Part shown: positions 1 through 8,224 of the stretch, piece after piece
How positions within the stretch are numbered: the stretch's first letter is position 1
Layout: each line of letters starts with the position of its first letter
Assembly: GCF_003285545.1 (NCBI RefSeq)
Contig: NZ_QLNV01000004.1
Location: 124,001 to 188,000, forward strand
DNA from: Sinomicrobium soli
GTDB lineage: Bacteria > Bacteroidota > Bacteroidia > Flavobacteriales > Flavobacteriaceae
DNA: 64,000 nt
Direction of reading: 5' to 3'
Program-made: the position numbers and the translations under genes
The notes under the pieces: generated by a model
The model's database searches: none
Told to the model about the DNA's origin: nothing
Seen by the model: only the letters and a program-made list of their open reading frames with translations

Positions 1-325
1 TGTAACTAACCAATCCGAAAAGCCTACTTCGGCTATGAAACGACATATCGTTGGGGCTACGCTCTATATCCACATGAGTCACCAGACCTTTAAAGATTAA
101 ACCGGTATTTGTGTCTTTTATATTTTTGGGTGCTATTTCAATTTGGATCTGTTGTCCGACATACTGCTGGGCCTTATCAATAACCCCGGCAATAAAAGCC
201 TTGGGAAGCGGCTGTCTGACAAAAAAAGTATGATGGGAGAGCAGCCCCTGCTGTATTCCCATCCTGGAGAATTTGGTAATGGCTTCTCCATTGATACTTA
301 TCTTGATGTTTGTTTGTATAGCCAT
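1..325 (-). CDS. VgrG-type T6SS spike protein, N-terminal part (cut by window edge)
   Basis: Read directly from the minus strand: an ATG at 325 opens a frame with no stop through base 1, giving about 108 residues that begin MAIQTNIKISINGEAITKF and contain LLSHHTFFVRQ and TGLIFKGLVTHVDIER. This layout, a short beta-rich start followed by HHTF and a GxVTxV strand, resembles the N-terminal gp27-like barrel of the VgrG/TssI spike that tips the type VI secretion tube in Bacteroidetes. It lies 30 nt downstream of the lipoprotein gene on the same strand, and two Hcp/TssD genes lie further upstream, which supports the assignment. The C-terminal part, which would show any effector extension or PAAR-related domain, is outside the window. 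The assignment rests on pattern and context, without a database match. Confidence 0.72.
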   Translation of the reverse strand, partial: MAIQTNIKISINGEAITKFSRMGIQQGLLSHHTFFVRQPLPKAFIAGVIDKAQQYVGQQIQIEIAPKNIKDTNTGLIFKGLVTHVDIERSPNDMSFHSRSRLFGLVSY

Positions 326-355
326 AATACAATGTTTTTGATAAAACCTCTCGAT

Positions 356-838
356 TTATTGTGGGTCAACCAATTCTATAATATCAAGGTTTTCAACTTC
401 CTTATGAGCTTCACCGATCTGCTCTTTTGTACCCACATAGTACTGTATGAATCTAATCACTTCGTTCCCATCGGGGTCCTTATTTACTCCGCCTGCAATA
501 CCACCGGTGGCAATTATGGTATCTGAAGGCAACTCCCTGTCCATGGTAAACCTGATTTGATTTTCAGGGGCAATACTCCCATTATAAAATTTTGGAAAAC
601 CTGACAAGCCTGGATTGCTTGTAAATTTTGATAACAACACCCCGCTTGACGGGATTCTGTATACACGTGATTTATCCTGGTATTCTTTATCCGCACCGTT
701 TTCCTGGTTGTAAATGACAAGGATATAGCCTTTATAATCCTCGGGAACTACAAATATGCTGGGTTCCCCTCGCTGGCAACTCGTCAAAACGGAGATTAAA
801 ACGAGTAATAATACAGGAATATTGATTTTAAAATTCAT
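356..838 (-). CDS. Secreted lipoprotein, possible T6SS immunity protein
   Basis: 160 residues. The start has a lipoprotein signal: charged N-terminus, hydrophobic stretch and lipobox VLTSC with Cys at about residue 21, so the product should be anchored to a periplasmic or outer membrane leaflet. The mature part is beta-rich with no motif I recognise; a DUF6843-like fold is possible but unproven. Its start overlaps the end of the upstream 262-aa gene by 11 nt, so the two are probably translationally coupled. Small, coupled, envelope-located proteins directly behind a candidate effector, between Hcp and VgrG genes, are typical immunity proteins. That role is inference from position only. Confidence 0.7.
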   Translation of the reverse strand: MNFKINIPVLLLVLISVLTSCQRGEPSIFVVPEDYKGYILVIYNQENGADKEYQDKSRVYRIPSSGVLLSKFTSNPGLSGFPKFYNGSIAPENQIRFTMDRELPSDTIIATGGIAGGVNKDPDGNEVIRFIQYYVGTKEQIGEAHKEVENLDIIELVDPQ

Positions 839-1616
839 CTTGAATACGTTTGTTCCATTCGTCTACAGTATACGTTTGATCTCCTTCACGGACGCCGGTA
901 AAATTTCCTTCGCTGTTAAACATAATCTGCATGTCCACATTAAATAAAGGATTCTTGTTATCCCCGAAAAGACTGTGTAAACCACCCTTTTCCTTATATG
1001 CCCCTAAAAAGACCTTGGTATATCCGGATTGGTCTACCACAAAGGCTTCTGCACTTGGAAAACTGTCTCCGATAAAAGACCCTTTGATATACAGTACCCC
1101 GTTTTCCAGGTCTTCTGTTATGGATAATGTGGAGTGTACATCAAGCCTTGGAGTAATAAAACCCGGGGTAAGCGGGTCTTTGCCATAGTGGTGAAAATCA
1201 AATGAGGCCGTTCCTTTACTAAAATTCCTGTTAGAAATCAAAGCAGTTGGTTCGCCAATGTCAGCAGCGGGTGGGATATAAGATCCGGGGGTAGGACCCG
1301 GACTTCCATAAAATATAGTAGGGTCACTTCTAAATTCCAATCCGGAAATAGAACCTTGTGCAGGATCAACGGTAAAAGTAGAACGAACTCTTGACCAGGC
1401 ATCCGGGTCGGGGTAAGATCCTGTTGTAGGCCCTCTGCCATCCCCTCTAAAAAAAATACCCGTTGTAGGAGCCGAAATAAAAGACCGTATATGAACGGGC
1501 CAGGGCCATTGCCCCTCCACACGAAGCGTAAAGTTCAGCTCCCCGCTATAGCCTATATGTGCCATGCTTTCTCCCCATTTTAAGGCCTCTTCTACAGAGT
1601 GTACATTGATCTCCAT
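828..1616 (-). CDS. Unrecognised protein between TssD and VgrG, candidate T6SS cargo/effector
   Basis: 262 residues with no signal peptide and no membrane segment. The middle is rich in Gly, Pro and Ser (about residues 55-130, with repeated PTTG and PGPTPGSY pieces). The C-terminal half contains FPSAEAFVVDQSGYTKVFLG and a final acidic stretch. I do not recognise an enzymatic motif. It starts 10 nt after the end of a TssD gene and overlaps the next gene, a lipoprotein, by 11 nt, so it is one operon with the tube genes. Lack of an export signal together with this position suggests delivery through the type VI apparatus. A structural or accessory T6SS role is an alternative. Confidence 0.6.
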   Translation of the reverse strand: MEINVHSVEEALKWGESMAHIGYSGELNFTLRVEGQWPWPVHIRSFISAPTTGIFFRGDGRGPTTGSYPDPDAWSRVRSTFTVDPAQGSISGLEFRSDPTIFYGSPGPTPGSYIPPAADIGEPTALISNRNFSKGTASFDFHHYGKDPLTPGFITPRLDVHSTLSITEDLENGVLYIKGSFIGDSFPSAEAFVVDQSGYTKVFLGAYKEKGGLHSLFGDNKNPLFNVDMQIMFNSEGNFTGVREGDQTYTVDEWNKRIQDEF

Positions 1617-1626
1617 ACTATCCGCT

Positions 1627-2022
1627 TTACAGGCTCACAGGCCAGTTCTTGTCAAACCTGGAACCATTAATCTCAATTTCTTTAGCTACAATGGTGATTT
1701 CAGCACGCATCGGGAGCGTATCATCAGCATCAAAGGCTTCTTTATAAGCCACACAATAGGCTTTACGGAATTTCAGCCCACGCATTTTCGACATGCCGTC
1801 CCGGCGGTAAAACACAAATGCCCCATCTTTCACGTGGCTCGGGTTGCGCATCCAATCGAACAGGGTGGTACTTTTGGTCAGTTCCACCAGTACCCGGATA
1901 CGCCCTCCCCTCGGGTCTGCCGCCGGCCGGTCGCTATGATCGGTATCCTGTACCATCGACATCCGGTATTGCAGTACAACCATTTCTTCATGGTCTATAG
2001 TTAATTTCGCAAGGAAACTCAT
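1627..2022 (-). CDS. tssD: T6SS tube protein TssD (Hcp-like), copy 1
   Basis: 131 residues beginning MSFLAKLTIDHEEMVVLQY, with RPAADPRGGRIRVLVEL and a later KAYCVAYKEAFDADD segment. It aligns by eye along its whole length with the second copy at 2204-2590: the same MSF start, RGGRI motif, LFDWM or FFEWM segment and KEAFDA or KENFDA segment. This is the small Bacteroidetes Hcp family that stacks as hexameric rings to form the secreted T6SS inner tube. The divergence from copy 2 is considerable, and copies linked to a particular cargo often diverge this way. It sits directly upstream of the candidate effector with a 10-nt gap, so it may be the carrier for that cargo (inference). Confidence 0.85.
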   Translation of the reverse strand: MSFLAKLTIDHEEMVVLQYRMSMVQDTDHSDRPAADPRGGRIRVLVELTKSTTLFDWMRNPSHVKDGAFVFYRRDGMSKMRGLKFRKAYCVAYKEAFDADDTLPMRAEITIVAKEIEINGSRFDKNWPVSL

Positions 2023-2136
2023 AATTCATTTTCTGTTTGCTGGTGCTTTTCAAACCTTCATCAGACTTCAATATGTATAATCTACCGAAGCTACACTACG
2101 AATTCATTATCAGGATTGGCTTAGGGGGAAGCAAGC

Positions 2137-2163
2137 AAAGGGAATGCCCCAGACATTCCCTTT
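2137..2163 (-). other. Hairpin between the two tssD genes
   Basis: Perfect 10-bp inverted repeat (AAAGGGAATG and CATTCCCTTT) with a 7-nt loop, in the 181-nt gap between the tssD copies. No T-run follows on either strand. It fits an RNA stem that stabilises the upstream tssD message or causes partial termination, so that the first Hcp gene is made in excess. Not proven. Confidence 0.5.
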
Positions 2164-2203
2164 ACTAATATACTAATCCTTAATACTGTAACGCTAAATT
2201 GGT

Positions 2204-2590
2204 TTACACCCATTCATTCAAATGCTCGCCTCCGCCGGTATTGAGTACACGGCAGGAAATGGTAAAGGTCTCGGTAAGAGGATTGTTGCCGGAGGCATCA
2301 AAATTCTCCTTGTACTTTACCAGGTACCCTTCGGTGAAATTCACCTCTTTCAGTTTCGCATCGGTATCGCGTTTCAGATAGGTGATGGTTCCGTTCTTAC
2401 GTTCGAAATTGTTGGTCATCCACTCGAAAAAGAAAGAGTCTCCGGTGGATTCTACGGTAAGGTAAATTCTACCTCCACGTGTTACCGAAGAAGGACGCCC
2501 GGTGGCATCTACTTCCTGGGCCAGGTCGTAATTGGCGTTAAGAATATTCACTTTCTTCCCGCCAACGCTTAATGTTGCTTTAAATGACAT
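2204..2590 (-). CDS. tssD: T6SS tube protein TssD (Hcp-like), copy 2
   Basis: 128 residues starting MSFKATLSVGGKKVNILNA, with PSSVTRGGRIYLTVES, FFFEWMTNNFERKNG and YKENFDASGNNP. These are features of the Bacteroidetes Hcp/TssD family, the ring-forming tube protein of the subtype iii T6SS. The length is typical. It is the first gene of a minus-strand run that continues with a second tssD, a candidate effector, a lipoprotein and VgrG. No clear -7 element was found just upstream. A hairpin at 2137-2163 separates it from the next gene and may give it a higher transcript level. Confidence 0.9.
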   Translation of the reverse strand: MSFKATLSVGGKKVNILNANYDLAQEVDATGRPSSVTRGGRIYLTVESTGDSFFFEWMTNNFERKNGTITYLKRDTDAKLKEVNFTEGYLVKYKENFDASGNNPLTETFTISCRVLNTGGGEHLNEWV

Positions 2591-3014
2591 AATACTTAAA
2601 ATTTAAGGTTAACAAATAAAATACCTACTAAAAATTGATTTATATACAGCACGCAAGATATTAAATCTCACCCTAATACACAAAATTTCTAATAGCATTA
2701 AAATGTTTTTCTTCTCAAATTGAGAAATAAAATCAAATATTGATATCAATATTTACTGACAAATTTTGGTGATAAACCCAGAGAATAATAGAAATGGAGG
2801 TATCCGGTTCGTACGGTAGTACAACCTCATAAGCATAACTATTCTAATCCGTCAATACCACAAGCTAATCAAGCCGTCTATGCCCGATCAAGGTCGGTTT
2901 AAAAAAAATCGGAACCTCCTAAAAAGGCCCCTCCCATTTTTTTTACCGGGAGCGCACTCTCTAACTCCACCTTGATTCTCCACCCCTGTTGAGTGGTCCG
3001 GTGCCATTAGAATT
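2591..3014. other. Intergenic stretch without a recognisable gene
   Basis: AT-rich upstream region of the tssD operon followed by a less AT-rich part around 2800-3000 with short A-runs. No open frame with coding character, no tRNA and no convincing promoter was found on either strand. The degraded coding remnant that begins at 3015 suggests the area has lost genes. Confidence 0.5.
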
Positions 3015-3264
3015 ATGAGCACAAAAAATCATGCCCAGGAAAAGGCTGTAGCTAAAAAGACCATGGAACTACAGTAACCAAAGAAGTGAAAAGTACCCAA
3101 CCGGTACCAAAGAAAGGGTATTCCGCTTAGAGGGGAGCTTCGGCAAGGAAAAGGAATACTACCACTTGAAGAACGTCAAGGCCAGGACCGGGTCTGAGGA
3201 AAACACAAAAAACTCGGACAACTTAACTGAAAATCGTCCGAGTTTGTTCGTACTTATGGCTTAA
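3015..3264 (+). pseudogene. Frameshifted remnant of a small basic/acidic protein
   Basis: The ATG at 3015 opens MSTKNHAQEKAVAKKTMELQ and then stops. The +1 frame continues with TVTKEVKSTQPVPKKG, and a third frame with RVFRLEGSFGKEKEYYHLK then NVKARTGSEEN. The three pieces abut without a gap and have coding-like composition, so two frameshifts would restore one reading frame. The third frame then runs into the hairpin at 3210-3245 before stopping at 3264, so the original C-terminus was probably deleted. I cannot name the family. It is a weak call: the alternative is chance open frames in a non-coding gap. Confidence 0.35.
3210..3245 (+). terminator. Terminator-like hairpin
   Basis: Inverted repeat ACTCGGAC / GTCCGAGT with flanking AA/TT pairs and a 16-nt loop, preceded by an A-run. 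It could act as a weak bidirectional terminator for the degraded gene to its left. Confidence 0.5.
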
Positions 3265-3310
3265 ATCTTAACGGATATATGTTAAAGAGGCCTGCTTCTG
3301 AAAGTGCCTA

Positions 3311-3341
3311 AAAAAAGGTGTCTGCCGGGGCAAACACCTTT
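3311..3341 (-). terminator. Rho-independent terminator of the cold-shock gene
   Basis: On the minus strand AAAGGTGT, a 12-nt loop and ACACCTTT are followed by a run of T. It lies 24 nt past the stop codon of the cold-shock gene. Confidence 0.85.
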
Positions 3342-3364
3342 AGTCAATCAAAATAAAATATAGC

Positions 3365-3559
3365 TTATCCGATTACCTGCACCTGGGCGGCAACCATCCC
3401 TTTTCTTCCTTCTTCTTCTACATATTCTACTTTGTCTCCGTCTTTCAGCTCAACACCTTTTAAACCGGTTACGTGTACAAAGATGTCTCTGCCTGTTTCG
3501 TCGTTGGTAATGAATCCGTAACCTTTTGATTCATTGAAAAATTTAACTGTTCCTGTCAT
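3365..3559 (-). CDS. Cold-shock DNA/RNA-binding protein (CspA family)
   Basis: 64 residues, a single cold-shock domain. RNP1 is seen as KGYGFITND and RNP2 as DIFVHVTGL; the start is MTGTVKFFNESKGYGF. It binds single-stranded nucleic acid and acts as an RNA chaperone in the cytoplasm. It is monocistronic, with a TAnnTTTG element about 30 nt upstream and a strong terminator downstream. The family is certain, but which paralogue it is cannot be told from the sequence alone. Confidence 0.95.
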   Translation of the reverse strand: MTGTVKFFNESKGYGFITNDETGRDIFVHVTGLKGVELKDGDKVEYVEEEGRKGMVAAQVQVIG

Positions 3560-3588
3560 TATTAAAATTATAAATAAAATTTGAGTAA

Positions 3589-3596
3589 CAAATGTA
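3589..3596 (-). promoter_or_regulatory. -7 element of the cold-shock gene
   Basis: Minus strand TACATTTG matches the Bacteroidetes -7 consensus TAnnTTTG, 30 nt before the start codon. A TTG lies 15 nt further upstream, closer than the usual 19 nt. Confidence 0.5.
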
Positions 3597-3647
3597 GGAT
3601 TTATATGAATGCAAAAGGTTAAATAAATGTTTTTTCTTGAAAAAAAA

Positions 3648-3884
3648 TTATTGATTTTCAGGATTTTTGGGGTTTCCGAAGATGTTCAACCCGGCGTAAT
3701 CCCTGAAATTCTTGTTTTTATAGCGATGAATAAGGAACAGCGGCATCAGCACCAGGGCCATTCCCATGACACTGAAACCTATTACGCGGTGCCCCGTGTG
3801 TTTATCTCCCGTCCACAACAGGATAAAGCCGGTGGCCAAAGCGCCGAGGACTGCAAAAAACAGGATGCGGATCAGGATTTTCAT
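3648..3884 (-). CDS. Small two-helix membrane protein, unknown function
   Basis: 78 residues from the ATG at 3884; a non-ATG codon six residues earlier is less likely. Two hydrophobic segments are visible, about residues 3-22 (ILIRILFFAVLGALATGFIL) and 33-53, followed by a basic and Asn-rich tail. It resembles small flavobacterial inner-membrane proteins that have no assigned function. It lies between the cold-shock gene and the ClC channel on the same strand, 64 nt from the ClC stop, and could be co-transcribed with it. Confidence 0.65.
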   Translation of the reverse strand: MKILIRILFFAVLGALATGFILLWTGDKHTGHRVIGFSVMGMALVLMPLFLIHRYKNKNFRDYAGLNIFGNPKNPENQ

Positions 3885-3948
3885 GGTTGTACGATTTAGC
3901 ATTGTTCATTGGTATGTTTTACAAAGATAGCATATTCTGCAGACCTTT

Positions 3949-5763
3949 CTATCTTGTGGTGAACGATATGAGCTTTCTGCGGTATGCGGTGAGCAGCTTT
4001 GATTTGGAAATAAAGCCCTTGTAGATGTTGCCCTTTACTACCGGTAGGTTCCAGGCCCCGCTGTCCTGGAACTTCTGCATGACTTCCGTCATTTTGTCTT
4101 TTTCAAGGTCAATTATGGCAGGGGGGGGATGCATGACATCCGAGGCCGATATTTCGTGGTAAAGGGTCTGGTCGAACATGATGGGCCTGATATCATCGAG
4201 GAGCAGTACGCCTACCAGTGAACTGTCTTCTTTTTTGAGTACCGGGAAAATGTTGCGGTTCGATTTGATCACGGCATGGTGAACAATGTCTCCCAGCTTC
4301 ATGTCGGGGTAGATGGGGATGAAGTTGGTTTCCACGACCCTGTCGATATCCATAAGGGTGAGTATGGCCTGGTCCTTGTTGTGCGTGATCAGCTCTCCCT
4401 TGCGTGCCAGCTCCATGGTATAGACGGAATGTGATATAAAATATTTTGTGATGGCAAAGGAAATGGCCGAAGTGATCATCAGGGGGATAAATAATTCATA
4501 GCCTCCCGTGAGTTCCGCAATGAGAAAGATGGCCGTGAGCGGGGCATGGAGTACCCCTGCCATAAGGCCTGCCATTCCGACGAGGGTGAAATTGCTCTCT
4601 GAGACCGCCGGGTTTCCCAGCCCCAGGGCATTGATGATCTTCGCCACGCAATTGCCCATAATGCTCCCCATGAACAGGGTAGGGGCGAAGATGCCTCCCA
4701 CACCGCCGGCACCGAAAGTAAGACAGCTGGCAATGACCTTAAAGAACACCAGTCCGGCAAGCAGGACGATCACGGTCCATACGTTATCCAGGCTGAGATG
4801 GAATATATTGTTGGTCAATGCCTTTTCCGGGTTGCCTTTTATCAGGTTGTTGATCACGTCAAAGCCCTCACCGTATAGCGGGGGGATAAAAAACAGGAGC
4901 ACCCCGATGCCCAGCCCGCCTATAAGAAGCTTTTTAAGGGGGGAGTCAATACGGTCGAACAGGCTGTGCGTCTTGTGGTAAACTTTTGCAAAATAGATGG
5001 ATACGAGCCCTGACACCGCCCCGAGAATGATAAAGAACGGGACGTCACGGATCTCGAAATTTTCAGTGATATGAAAGGGGAGCAGGCTGTCTGACCCGAA
5101 AAAGAAATACGAGGTAATGATGGCTGATATGGAGGCCAGTAACAGCGGGAGCAGCGAAGCCAGGGTGAGGTCGAGACTAAATACCTCAATGGCAAAAATG
5201 ATGGCGGCAACGGGTGCCTTGAATATGGAGGACAGCGCGCCCGCAGCGGCACAGCTTATCAGGAGGGTGCGGTTGGCCTGGTTCATATGGAACAGCCTCG
5301 CTATGTTGGAGCTGATGGCAGATCCCGTAGCTACCGTAGGCCCTTCAAGCCCTACCGATCCTCCGAAGCCTACGGTAATGGGGGCCGTCAGAATGGAACC
5401 GACCATCTGGAACTGTTTCATGATGCCTTTTCGCTTGGATATGGCATATAATGTGGAAGGGATACCGTGACTTACCTGGTGCCTGATAACGTATTTCATT
5501 ATCAGGTAGGTAATGGTAAGCCCGATAATCGGAAAAATGAAATAAAAGGCGTGGTGGTAATACTGTACCAGGTTCCCTTCGAGGAGGTGTTGTATGAAGT
5601 GTGTAAAGTTCTTTAACACCACCGCCCCCAGCCCGGAAGTAAACCCGACCAGTACACTCAGGATAAAGATAAACTGGCGTTGTGAAATATGTTTTGCGCG
5701 CCAGATCAGGAAACGCCCGAGTAAGGACCGTTCGTGTTTTGCTTTTTTACACTCTTCCACCAA
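3949..5763 (-). CDS. ClC-family chloride channel/antiporter with CBS domains
   Basis: About 604 residues from a TTG codon at 5763 (a GTG at 5760 is equivalent). No ATG exists near the start, and the frame further upstream would precede the likely promoter at 5824-5855. The ClC filter motifs are all present: HGIPS, GLEGPT (with the gating glutamate) and GGIFAPT, in a core of many membrane helices. The last 130 residues form a CBS pair that is typically a nucleotide-sensing regulatory module. It moves chloride or another anion across the inner membrane. Because the gating Glu is kept, channel and proton-coupled exchange cannot be separated here. Confidence 0.9.
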   Translation of the reverse strand: MVEECKKAKHERSLLGRFLIWRAKHISQRQFIFILSVLVGFTSGLGAVVLKNFTHFIQHLLEGNLVQYYHHAFYFIFPIIGLTITYLIMKYVIRHQVSHGIPSTLYAISKRKGIMKQFQMVGSILTAPITVGFGGSVGLEGPTVATGSAISSNIARLFHMNQANRTLLISCAAAGALSSIFKAPVAAIIFAIEVFSLDLTLASLLPLLLASISAIITSYFFFGSDSLLPFHITENFEIRDVPFFIILGAVSGLVSIYFAKVYHKTHSLFDRIDSPLKKLLIGGLGIGVLLFFIPPLYGEGFDVINNLIKGNPEKALTNNIFHLSLDNVWTVIVLLAGLVFFKVIASCLTFGAGGVGGIFAPTLFMGSIMGNCVAKIINALGLGNPAVSESNFTLVGMAGLMAGVLHAPLTAIFLIAELTGGYELFIPLMITSAISFAITKYFISHSVYTMELARKGELITHNKDQAILTLMDIDRVVETNFIPIYPDMKLGDIVHHAVIKSNRNIFPVLKKEDSSLVGVLLLDDIRPIMFDQTLYHEISASDVMHPPPAIIDLEKDKMTEVMQKFQDSGAWNLPVVKGNIYKGFISKSKLLTAYRRKLISFTTR

Positions 5764-5823
5764 TACGACATTTAGAAGGTTAGTAGTTTTCCCGCAGTTG
5801 CTATACTGCTTTTTGCGAAAGTG

Positions 5824-5855
5824 CAAAATTAAACACAATAAAACCGTTCCCACAA
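5824..5855 (-). promoter_or_regulatory. Probable promoter of the ClC gene
   Basis: Minus strand TAATTTTG at 5831-5824 fits TAnnTTTG, and a TTG at 5855-5853 stands 21 nt upstream. If real, translation must start downstream of about 5818, which supports the TTG/GTG start chosen for the ClC gene. Confidence 0.45.
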
Positions 5856-5940
5856 GTTTTTTACCCGATAATCGGGATTCCTGTCAGGATAAGTGCAGAT
5901 TGAAAAATGCAGATACCGGTAGGGCGCTGCGGGAGATAAA

Positions 5941-5976
5941 GAAAAAATCCCTTGAATGCCGGTGCAGTCAAGGGAT
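5941..5976 (-). terminator. Rho-independent terminator after the Lys/Cys-rich gene
   Basis: Minus strand TCCCTTGA, a 12-nt loop and TCAAGGGA are followed by six T. It begins about 10 nt past the stop of the 53-aa gene. Confidence 0.8.
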
Positions 5977-5985
5977 GGGACAATT

Positions 5986-6147
5986 TTATAGTTTCGGGCA
6001 GTTCTTGCAATGTGTTTTGCCCTTTTTCTTATACTTCTTACAACACTTCTTTTTTTTCTTCTTTTTCTTTTCTCCCGTGAGAAGTGGTGTCATCAGCGGT
6101 ATACGTTCCCAACATTGTCCTGCGGCATCTTCTGTATAGCATTGCAT
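5986..6147 (-). CDS. Tiny Lys- and Cys-rich protein, unknown function
   Basis: 53 residues, read directly from the sequence. It starts MQCYTEDAAGQCWERIP, then has a run of eight lysines, and ends CCKKYKKKGKTHCKNCPKL. Five of the six cysteines downstream of the start region fall in CxC-like or CC spacing, as in a small metal-binding or nucleic-acid-binding peptide. The T-rich plus strand made by the lysine codons is not a simple repeat: AAG and AAA are mixed, which suggests selection on protein. It ends just before a strong terminator on the same strand. Small proteins of this style occur in flavobacteria as far as I recall, but I know of no function. Confidence 0.6.
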   Translation of the reverse strand: MQCYTEDAAGQCWERIPLMTPLLTGEKKKKKKKKCCKKYKKKGKTHCKNCPKL

Positions 6148-6218
6148 GGGTCATTTCTGTATTTATTTGTGCTGCAAATATACTCCAAAAATGTGAATCC
6201 GTATTCCGGCCCGAAGGA

Positions 6219-7967
6219 TTACGGCTTTATTTCCAGCCCCAGTTCTTCCAGCTGTTCGTCGTCTATGGGAGCAGGGGCATTGATCATGACATCGCGCCCC
6301 GAATTGTTTTTCGGGAAGGCGATAAAATCGCGAATACTTTCCTGCCCGCCGAGTATGGCCACCAGCCTGTCAAAACCAAAGGCAATTCCTGCATGAGGGG
6401 GAGCTCCGTACCTGAAGGCATTCATGAGGAAGCCGAACTGGGCTTCTGCCTGTTCTTCGGTAAAACCGAGCAGCCCGAACATTTTGCCCTGAAGTGCGGA
6501 ATCGTGAATCCGTATGGAGCCGCCTCCTATTTCGTTACCGTTCAGTACCAGGTCGTAGGCATTGGCCCTGGCCTTGCCCGGATCGGTGTCCAGAAGAGGG
6601 ATGTCTTCCGGTTTGGGTGCGGTAAAGGGGTGGTGCATGGCGTGGTAACGCTGTGTTTCTTCATCCCATTCCAGCAACGGGAAGTCTACCACCCACAGCG
6701 GGGCAAATTCGTCCGGCTTGCGAAGCCCGAGGCGTTCTCCCATTTCCATACGAAGGGCGCTGAGCTGTGTTCGTGTTTTATGAGCATCTCCGGCCATAAC
6801 GAGCATAAGGTCTCCCGGCCCGGCCCCGGTAGCTTCCGCCCATGCGGAGAGGTCACCGGAACTGTAGAACTTGTCTACGGACGACTTGAAACTGCCGTCG
6901 GGATTGCATTTTACCCAGACCAGTCCGTTGGCCCCGATCTGTGGTCTCTTTACCCAGTCGATAAGGGCATCAATCTGCTTCCGGGTATATTCTGCCGCCC
7001 CGGGAACAGCGATACCAACGATGAGTTCCTGTGCGTCAAAAACATTAAAGCCCTTGCCCTTGGCCACTGCATTCAATTCGCCGAACTCCATGCCAAACCG
7101 GATGTCCGGCTTGTCGTTCCCGTATTTTTGCATGGCTTCCGCATATGACATTCTGGGGAAGCTGCCCACCTCGATATTCTTTACCGTTTTGAGTAAATGC
7201 GTGGTCAGGGCTTCAAAAACCTGCAGGATATCTTCCTGATCCACAAAAGTCATTTCGCAATCTACCTGTGTGAATTCCGGTTGCCTGTCTGCCCGGAGGT
7301 CTTCGTCCCGGAAACATTTTACGATCTGGAAATACCGGTCCATTCCGCCTACCATAAGCAGTTGTTTAAAGGTCTGCGGCGATTGCGGAAGGGCGTAGAA
7401 CTGGCCTTCGTTCATACGGGAGGGAACCACAAAGTCGCGGGCGCCTTCCGGGGTCGATTTTATGAGATAAGGCGTTTCCACTTCGATAAATCCCTGTTGT
7501 GAAAGATAATTGCGGACCTCCATCGCTACCCGGTGCCTGAAAACCAGCTTGTCTTTTACCGGGTTTCTCCGGATATCGAGGTAACGGTATTTCATGCGCA
7601 GGTCTTCTCCGCCGTCGGTCTGATCCTCAATGGTGAAGGGAGGGAGGGCGGCACTGTTGAGCACCGTAAGCCCGCTTACCATGATCTCGATATCGCCGGT
7701 GGGGATATTTTTGTTTTTGGACTCTCTTTCAATAACGGTTCCCTGAACCTGGATTACAAATTCCCTGCCCAGCGTTTTTGCGAGCTCAAAAACCGCTTTC
7801 GGGGTTCGCTCTTCATCCAGGATGAGCTGGGTGATACCGTACCTGTCACGAAGATCTATCCAGATCATGAATCCCTTGTCCCTGATTTTCTGTACCCATC
7901 CGGCCAGGGTGACGGTCTGGTTGATATGAGAATAACGGAGTTCTCCGCAGGTATGGCTTCTGTACAT
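6219..7967 (-). CDS. aspS: Aspartyl-tRNA synthetase
   Basis: 582 residues, a normal bacterial length. It starts [19 protein letters not shown] with the OB-fold anticodon-binding domain (about 1-110). The class II catalytic domain follows, with motif 2 [16 protein letters not shown] and motif 3 GIAFGFDRL, and the bacterial GAD insert lies at about 300-420. It charges tRNA-Asp in the cytoplasm. A TACCTTTG element lies at 8041-8034, so the gene is probably transcribed alone with a leader of about 60 nt. No sign of truncation or frameshift. Confidence 0.98.
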   Translation of the reverse strand: MYRSHTCGELRYSHINQTVTLAGWVQKIRDKGFMIWIDLRDRYGITQLILDEERTPKAVFELAKTLGREFVIQVQGTVIERESKNKNIPTGDIEIMVSGLTVLNSAALPPFTIEDQTDGGEDLRMKYRYLDIRRNPVKDKLVFRHRVAMEVRNYLSQQGFIEVETPYLIKSTPEGARDFVVPSRMNEGQFYALPQSPQTFKQLLMVGGMDRYFQIVKCFRDEDLRADRQPEFTQVDCEMTFVDQEDILQVFEALTTHLLKTVKNIEVGSFPRMSYAEAMQKYGNDKPDIRFGMEFGELNAVAKGKGFNVFDAQELIVGIAVPGAAEYTRKQIDALIDWVKRPQIGANGLVWVKCNPDGSFKSSVDKFYSSGDLSAWAEATGAGPGDLMLVMAGDAHKTRTQLSALRMEMGERLGLRKPDEFAPLWVVDFPLLEWDEETQRYHAMHHPFTAPKPEDIPLLDTDPGKARANAYDLVLNGNEIGGGSIRIHDSALQGKMFGLLGFTEEQAEAQFGFLMNAFRYGAPPHAGIAFGFDRLVAILGGQESIRDFIAFPKNNSGRDVMINAPAPIDDEQLEELGLEIKP

Positions 7968-8033
7968 TGTATTACAATTATATTGATGTCATTATTAATC
8001 CGGCATACAGGGGGCATATGGTACACCGGGGTG

Positions 8034-8041
8034 CAAAGGTA
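8034..8041 (-). promoter_or_regulatory. -7 element of aspS
   Basis: Minus strand TACCTTTG fits TAnnTTTG, 67 nt before the aspS start. The -33 region is poor. Confidence 0.45.
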
Positions 8042-8154
8042 AGAAGATATATGTTTCCTTCATGGCTTATTGAGGTTTCTGAATTTGAAATGTTTTATAG
8101 TGTTTATAATCAGTATATTACCGATTTAATGTTAATTTAATGTTATGTAAATGT

Positions 8155-8184
8155 TTCTTAAATGTAAAATATTGATTATATTTG
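8155..8184 (+). promoter_or_regulatory. Promoter of the MORN-like gene
   Basis: TATATTTG at 8177-8184 is an exact TAnnTTTG match, 40 nt before the ATG. The -33 position reads TTC instead of TTG. Confidence 0.55.
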
Positions 8185-8224
8185 TGATAACAGGAAAATT
8201 GATAATCATTAAAAGAACAGTAAT

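Noticed and set aside
6084-7148. 354-codon plus-strand frame opposite aspS
   Set aside because: It overlaps aspS and the tiny Lys/Cys-rich gene; composition is typical of antisense frames.
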